64,000 bases of DNA, from assembly GCA_037157565.1 (NCBI GenBank), contig JAZHRO010000002.1:74016001-74080000 (forward strand), given 5' to 3'. Both the position numbers and the translations under genes were made by a program. The stretch's first letter is position 1. Every line of letters begins with the position of its first letter. This DNA is from Thalassia testudinum (taxonomy: Eukaryota > Streptophyta > Magnoliopsida > Alismatales > Hydrocharitaceae). Of the stretch, positions 58,067-64,000 are shown in pieces. Under the pieces are notes generated by a model that saw only the letters and a list, made by a program, of their open reading frames with translations, ran no database searches and was not told the DNA's origin.

Positions 58067-59137
58067 ATGACTAGGTCATCCATCTCTGAACAAACTACAT
58101 CGGGTTATTCCACACTTATCGCTAGCTACGAAGATTCAGTGTTATTCCTGCCAATTGAGGAAGCACCACAAAGTTTTCTTGCTTCTACTCAGCTTAGCAA
58201 TTCAACTTGTTTTGATTTAGTTCACTGTGATGTTTGGGGTCCTAGCTGTGTGGCAAACCGACAAGGTCATCGTTATTATTTAATAATTGTGGATGAGTTC
58301 TCTAGTTTATCATGGTTGTTCTTGATGCGTAATAAATTAGATATTGGTTTTGTTATTCAGCATTTTGTGTCATTTGTCAAGACTCAATTTCATACATGCA
58401 TCAAGGCCATTAGAACAGATAACGCATTGGAGTTTTGCACCAAGCAGTTAGTAGTGTTTTTTGCTTCCATTGGTATTGTTCATTAGACCTGCCCCCATAC
58501 ATCATAGCATAATGGGGTTGCAGAACGGAAGCACAGGCATATTCTGGATATAGCTAGGACATTGCTTATCCAAAATAGTGTCCCACACACCTACTGGAGG
58601 GATGCAGTTCTTACAGCCTGTTATCTCATTAACAGGCTTCCCTCTTTAGTGCTTCACAAGCAAATACCATGGACAATTCTATTTCCTGATGCAGAACTAT
58701 TTTCAGTGCCTTCGAGAATGTTTAGATGTGTTGCTTTTGTGCACCTGCTTAAGCCTGGTCATGACAAACTTGCCCCTAAAGCAGTCAAGTGTGTATTTCT
58801 TGGCTACTCCCGGACTCAAAAGGGGTATAGATGCTTTAACCATATACATCAGAAGAACTATGTTAATGCTGATGTCACATTCCATGAGGCCATTCTATTT
58901 TTCTCCATTTTGGCCTATCAGGATATGGAGCAGGTTGTACCAATGCCTGTACCTCCTATACCCACGGATGCATTTCTTACTAGTGCCAATCCTTCCACCT
59001 CTTCAGAGTTGTCTACTGGAACATACAGAACAGTACCAAAGGATGAGAATACCTTCAAAGGTATTACTTATCAGTTACCTGTCAGTTACAAAGCAAGACC
59101 TCCCTCTTCTTCCTCTGTCTCGACTGAGCCACCATAG
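58067..59137 (+). pseudogene. CopH integrase, broken
   Basis: 58067-58486 carries CFDLVHCDVWGPSCVANRQG, IIVDEFSSLSWLFLM and IRTDNALEF (DDE core, first two acidic residues seen), ending in a TAG. 58562-59137 continues with LINRLPS and LAPKAVKCVFLGYSRTQKGY, the integrase C-terminal region. Confidence 0.85.
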
Positions 59138-59500
59138 TCCTTAAATCAGGTATGTGCTGAGGCCACTAACGATGTTTCCCCTGTCGATGTTTCCCTAGGT
59201 CTTGATTCCATGGGAACAAATGATGATGCTCCCATTGCCATTAGGAGGGCTCCTCGCTCGTGTGCCTAGTACCATGTAGCAAGAGGGGATATCTCGCCTG
59301 GTTCTCTTGGTGCTAATTTTCATGATTTCATAGTGACTGTATCTACCTCTAAGATACCTACTTCGTATCAGCAAGCTCTTCCAGACCTGAAATGGCAGTG
59401 TGCCATGGAGGAAATGTTTGCCTCATATGACAAAGGGACACGGGAGCTTACTCCGTTGCCATCTGAAGCACGTCTCGTTGGTGCTCGGTGAGTCTTTGCC

Positions 59501-60842
59501 TTGAAATACAACCCTAATGGGTTTATTTCTAGGCGTAAGGCTCACCTTGTGGCCAAAGGATTCACCTGGACCTATGGGAAGGATTTCTTTGACACGTTCT
59601 CCCCAGTTGCACGTGTCTCTACCGTCCACATTCTCACCTTAGTTGTAGCACACTACGATTGGTCACTACATCAGCTGAATGTGAAAAACGTCTTTCTCTA
59701 TGGCAATCTTCAAGAGGAAGTATATATACAGCAACCGCCTGGCTTTGACGTTTTGGAGGAGTGTGTTTACAGGCTACATAAGGCTATCTATAGCCTTAAG
59801 CATAGTCCCACAGCATGGTTCCAATGCTTGTCAGAGGCGTTGTTGGGTGTTGGGCTGTGGAGGTCTTTAGGGAACCATTCTTTGTTTGTAAGGAAGATAA
59901 GCCATGGTGTAGTGGCTTTACTTGTCTATGTTGATGATCGTATACTCACAGGAGAAGACATAGCTAGTATATCTCAGGTGAAGGAGTACTTGACATGGCA
60001 GTTTGTTATGAAGGACCTTGGGAAGCTCCAATACTTCTTGGGCATTAAGATTGCTACAAGTAAACAAGGTATTGTTACATCCCAGAGGAAGTATGCCTTC
60101 GACATTCTTCAGGAGACAGGAATGCTTGGATCTAAAGGTGTAAATATACCTATGGATCCTAAAGTTCACCTATTTGATGACTCAGCTAAACTGATGCAGA
60201 AGAAGGCCTACCAGCAATTGGTTGGGAAGCTACTATATCTAACCATCACCAGACCAGATATTAACCTTGCAATCGGTACGCTAAGCTAGTTCTTGGATAG
60301 GCCTACTGATGCTCATTGGCAGGCAATCATGCAAGTGTTGAGATATATCAAGAAAGCTCCAGGTCGAGGCATCTTATTTCAGAAGAAGGCTCCTATGACT
60401 ATTGTTGACTACTCATATGCTAATTATGCAGGTGACTTAGGGGATAGGAAATCCACTACAGGTTTCTGTATGTTTGTTGCAGGAAATTTAGTAACTTAAA
60501 GGAGTAAGAAACAGAGCGTTGTCACGTTCCAGTGCTAAGTCAAAGTACCATGCTATGGCACAAGCAGCTACTAAGATGATCTAGATACGATCCGTGTTGA
60601 GAGATCTCTATGTCACCATTGTTAGCCCTATGGAAATGTATTATGACAACATGGCAGCTACCTGTGGCAACCCCATGTTCCATGAAAAGACCAAGCATGT
60701 AGAGGTTGATTGCTACTACACCAGGAGTCTCATCCAGCATGGTCTGCTTTGTACTGTTTGTGTAGCCTCTTCAGACCAAACTGCAGAATGTTCACTAAGC
60801 CTCTACCACGTCCAATATTTGAGAACTACCGAAGAAAGCTGA
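59501..60842 (+). pseudogene. CopH reverse transcriptase and RNase H, broken
   Basis: 59501-60289 (262 residues) has AHLVAKGFTWTYGKDFFDTF, HQLNVKNVFLYGNLQEEVYI, LLVYVDDRILTGED and KDLGKLQYFLGIKI. Stops at 60289 and 60498 split off RNase H (DYSYANYAGDLGDRKSTTGF; first Asp retained). The tail to 60842 has KTKHVEVDCYYTRS. A TGA near 59490 cuts RT from upstream sequence. Confidence 0.88.
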
Positions 60843-60878
60843 GCATGATCAATATATATGCTCTAACTTGAAGGAGAG

Positions 60879-61032
60879 TGTTATGATATGTCACTATTTT
60901 CTCATTATATTTTTCCCAATTTAGAAGATTTACTAATAATAGCATTTACTATTCTTAGTGAAGAAGTGAGTTATAAATAGGAGAGGGTTGTACTCTTTTT
61001 TCTCAATGAATAGAAGAAACTTCATTTCTTCA
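60879..61032 (+). repeat. CopH 3' LTR
   Basis: 154 bp, from TGTTATGATATGTCA to CATTTCTTCA. Confidence 0.85.
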
Positions 61033-61059
61033 AATGTCTAACATGCCCAACTTGGAACA

Positions 61060-62520
61060 CAAGAACTCATGGCGCTTCCTAGAGTGAGCCTTAGTGAAAA
61101 TGTCTCCCATTTGTTGTTCTTAAGCGGTAGTAGTACATATCTTCCCAGAGGAGACCATGTCCCGCACAAAGTGACAATCCACTTCAATGTGCTTAGTATG
61201 CTCGTGAAAAATAGGATTTGAAGAAATAAACATTGCAGACCTATTATCATTGAACATAGGAATTGGAAGCTTAACCTGGACACCCCAAGTCCCGAAGAAA
61301 ATGAACCGGCCACATAATCTCACAAGCCGTATAAGCCATAGCTCTGTATTCAACCTCTGCACTGGATCAAGAGACCACACTCTGCTTTTTGCTCCTCCAG
61401 GTAACTAGATTCCTACCAAGAAAGGTAGAATATCTAGTAGTAGATCTCTTGTCGTCCATAGAACTAGCATAATCAACATCAACATAGGCATGTAGATCAC
61501 TATGCCCATTGTTCATATAAAGTCCTTCGCCTGGACTACCCTTAAGGTACCTAAGAATAAGACATACTACCTACCAATGACTAACGTGGATTCTCCATAA
61601 CCTGACTTGCCTGATTTACAGCAAAACTAATATCCAGTCTACTGCCAGTAACATACAATAGTTTGCCCACAATGTTGTTCTACCTTCCCTTGTCTTCAAA
61701 GATAGGATCATCTTCCTCACAAAATCTCCCTTATGACTCAATTGGGATAGAAGAGGGCTTTGCACCTAATAATCCAGTCTCCCCCAGAAGTTCAAAAACA
61801 TATTTTCTCTATGATAAAGACATTGCACATGAATTACAGGCTACCTCAATGCCAAGAAAGTACCTCAATTTTACTAGGTCCTTGGTAACAAAGGTGGTCT
61901 ACAAGAAATTCTTTGTATCAATATCCCCAAGGCATCATCACCAGTAAGGACCATGTCGTCCACATATATTGCAAGTATCACAACACCAAATTCCTTGCTT
62001 ACAAAAATTGAATGATCAGACGTAGACCTGCGAAACCCAATTCTCTGAATCTCTAAACTAAGTCTCTCAAACCACACCCATAGACTATTTCAGGCCATAG
62101 ATAGCTTTCCAGAGGCTACAAACTTTCTCCCCCTCAACCATAAAGCTAGGTGGTTGGGTCATGTACACTTCCTCCTGCAGATCTCCATACAAGAAGGCAT
62201 TCTTCACATCAAGCTGATATAGGGGCCATGCCTTATTCGCCACAAGTGATAGAATTACTCAAACTGAGTTAAGACATGTCACAGGAGAAAACATGTCAAA
62301 GTAGTCTACACCATAAGTCTGAGTGTAGCCCTTCGCCATAAATCTAGCCTTGAGTCACTCAATAGTTCCATCTGGGTTGTACTTGACAATGTACACCCAT
62401 CTGCAGTCCACAACCTTGGCACCTTCTACAAAATCAACCAACTCCCAAGTACCACGAGAGATGAGAGCCGTCATCTCTTCCTCCATGGCCTATTGCCAAC
62501 CAAAATCCTGTAGAGCTTCA
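61060..62520 (-). pseudogene. CopG pol remnant: RT and RNase H
   Basis: The minus strand has RNase H end pieces (MFNDNRSAMFISSNPIFHEH, KHIEVDCHFVRD; 61130-61260), the LYDTESRLLGAK-like linker region (61.7 kb), and RT with IYVDDMVLTGDD (about 61.95 kb). Multiple stops and shifts break it. The integrase, protease and gag are missing. Confidence 0.85.
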
Positions 62521-62545
62521 TTATGATGCCAAAGAACTCATTGTT

Positions 62546-63384
62546 TTGAATGCCCACAACACGCCCACGGCGTGCTCACGAAATGGCCTTTTTCTGACAT
62601 GGGGCGACATCGACACACATGCAATGTCGAAATGTAAGAGCATCAATAATATTTTTTCAACTATAGATAATTTGTCGATAAGTTCAGAGAAATGGGTGGC
62701 ATTATGTACAATTCTAAAATCATTACCATATTTTAAAGTAAATATAGGTTAACCAGTTTCTACTCATTACCATTGTTGTAAGTGATTTAAATTTTGATAA
62801 CATACCATCGGTATATTGTCGAAATGGTTACTTTTTTGGTTAGGCCAAATTGGCATCAATATAATATCAAAACTCAAGGATTTCAATGAAATGTCGTCGA
62901 AATTTCGTCGAAATGTTAGCAAGTGACGAAATGCACTCAACATTTCAACTTGCTGCTATTGGTTCACACTCTCAGTTCTCCCATACTTCTTTACTACTAC
63001 TACTACTAACATTATTGCTGCTACTTTGTTCTTATTAGAACCGAATCTTCACTGTTGTTGCTCCCTCTAGTCTTATTGCACCTCTCCTCTCTCTTAAGGT
63101 TTGATTCTATACCTATCCATAATTATAAAGTAAATCTGCATACTAGACTTTAGATCTACCATTATTATAAACATATATGTCTAATCACAATTTAGAATTG
63201 AGGAAACATTTGTTTAATTCCCAAAAATAAAATTCTAAGTTTGGTTTAACATTAAAGAATAAAAAACTTGGATCCATCCATAAGAGAATAAAATCTTAAA
63301 ATTGCAAACACTAAGGGCTTATTTACTTTATGAATTAATCATCATTTACTTCAAGGATAACATTGATTTGATAAGGAAAATATT
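62546..63384. other. Unassigned sequence
   Basis: AT-rich, without a recognised gene. GTCGTCGAAATTTCGTCGAAATG near 62893-62915 and ATGTCGAAATG near 62624 repeat the word TCGAAAT, but no terminal inverted repeat was established. Confidence 0.4.
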
Positions 63385-64000
63385 TTTTTGGAAGGAGGCA
63401 GATTGAGAGGGGAGATTTGCATAATTGGCTTCTTAGGATGATATTTGCAAGTCTAAGAAAGGAGGCCTTGGTGTGGGCAGGTTAGACTACTTTAACAAGA
63501 CTCTTTTGTTGAAGTAGATGGTTAGATTGTTTTCTAATGGTCAAGACATGCTCACTTCTAACTTGAAAGATTCTTATGGAGGAGACATGGATCTTATCCA
63601 AAGGGCTACAGCAACCAATGGACCTTCCACCTTCTGGCACTCCATGCGCCCTTTGATGGTTGAGTTTGCTAGCCACTTTGATTCGACACTTGGGGATAGT
63701 CATTCCTTCAAATTCTGGTGCAATGATTGGTTTGAAAGTGGCAGATTTTCAGACCTTTATCAGAGATTATTCCAGCATATTCAGCATAAGGAGTCGCTTA
63801 TGGTCGAGATGTGGGACAGAGAGCATTGTTTGGGACATCAGGCTTCTTGAAGGACTTTCTGAAGCCACATTTACTGAGTTTCAGTAGCTGCTGTCCGCAT
63901 TAGGGAGGTTTCTCTACTGTTGGACCTGATATGATGAAATGGAAACATGGCAGATTCTCCAGCAAAAATGCATACAATCTCCTGATTTCTAATGGTAGCC
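63385..64000 (+). pseudogene. LINE ORF2 C-terminal fragment (RT zinc-binding region)
   Basis: A plus frame with stops reads KSKKGGLGVGRLDYFNKTLL, FWHSMRPLMVEFASHFDSTL, FKFWCNDWFESGRFSDLYQR, and after a shift MKWKHGRFSSKNAYNLL. This is the linker and zf-RVT region that follows the RT in plant L1-type LINEs (GGLGIR.L...NKALL; FWHD.W). The largest open piece is 63518-63850. It runs off the right edge. Confidence 0.8.

Larger units (their letters stand above)
56244..61032 (+). mobile_element. CopH: plus-strand Ty1/copia element
   Basis: LTRs 56244-56415 and 60879-61032 match (TGTTNTGATATGTCA.TATTTT ... AGAAACTTCATTT). The primer site TGGTATCAGAGCC is at 56418-56430 and the purine tract GAAGGAGAG precedes 60879. 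Five-base ATGTC lies within two bases of both outer ends. Its internal region is about 4.5 kb. Confidence 0.9.
56070..62545 (-). mobile_element. CopG: copia remnant split by CopH
   Basis: The 3' LTR (about 56070-56213, CTTTATATAGAGAG ... GATTTCAACA) is followed by a purine tract (minus TAGCTTGAGGGGGAA), then CATATATGTC. The sequence resumes after CopH at 61033 (TAACATGCCCAACTTGG) and continues through RNase H and RT to about 62545. No 5' part is seen beyond that. The target duplication of CopH (ATGTC) confirms that the two parts were joined. Confidence 0.85.

Noticed and set aside
1..64000. tRNA and rRNA genes
   Set aside because: Only 12-18 base tRNA-complementary primer sites were seen; no full tRNA or rRNA sequence recognised.

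Overview
This is repeat-rich plant nuclear DNA. The signs are tRNA-Met and tRNA-Asp primer-binding sites, many Ty1/copia and Ty3/gypsy LTR retrotransposons, a LINE, a small hAT-type DNA element, and three GT-AG-bounded exons matching the C-terminus of the chloroplast protease DEG8. The species cannot be told from the sequence; an angiosperm is the best guess. Element names used below (SireF, CopE and so on) are labels for this window only.

Layout. 1-3654: a Ty3/gypsy element on the minus strand, with LTR, primer-binding site and reverse transcriptase (RT) but no gag or protease. 3655-9758: decayed material with a minus-strand copia RT relic (5240-6130) and a probable gypsy-type LTR (6137 onward). 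9759 to about 21430: a three-deep nest. An old LTR (SireM) holds a solo LTR (SireK, TSD TCCTA), which holds a gag-only Athila/Tat-like element (AthL, 11378-19871, TSD ACAGG/ATAGG). 23367-34508: the last three exons of a DEG8-like gene on the minus strand, two of them separated by a 10.7-kb intron full of retroelement pieces (a Tork-like LTR, CopJ, CopC, and CopA inside CopB, with an hAT MITE inside CopA). 35042-55760: copia element CopE, whose 5' leader holds two further elements: CopD (39612-44178) and a young Sirevirus-type element, SireF (44532-55586, TSD TCTAG, two 1617-bp LTRs). 56070-62545: copia remnant CopG split by plus-strand copia CopH (56244-61032). 63385-64000: C-terminal part of a LINE reverse transcriptase.

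The most unusual signal is a palindromic word, AGACGTCT (core GACGTC, a bZIP C-box-like site), in dense arrays. Each SireF LTR has 17 exact GACGTCT words. A second array of about 10 lies inside SireF, upstream of its third ORF. The unrelated gypsy LTR at the left edge has 14. In SireK and SireM the arrays are eroded mainly at the central CpG, in step with nesting depth.

Only DEG8 looks like a host gene with a cellular role. SireF ORF3 and the SireF RT-RNase H frame are the only long intact element ORFs; the other element coding regions carry stops or frameshifts. Coordinates of LTR ends supported by TSDs are firm. Ends given as approximate were judged by eye.
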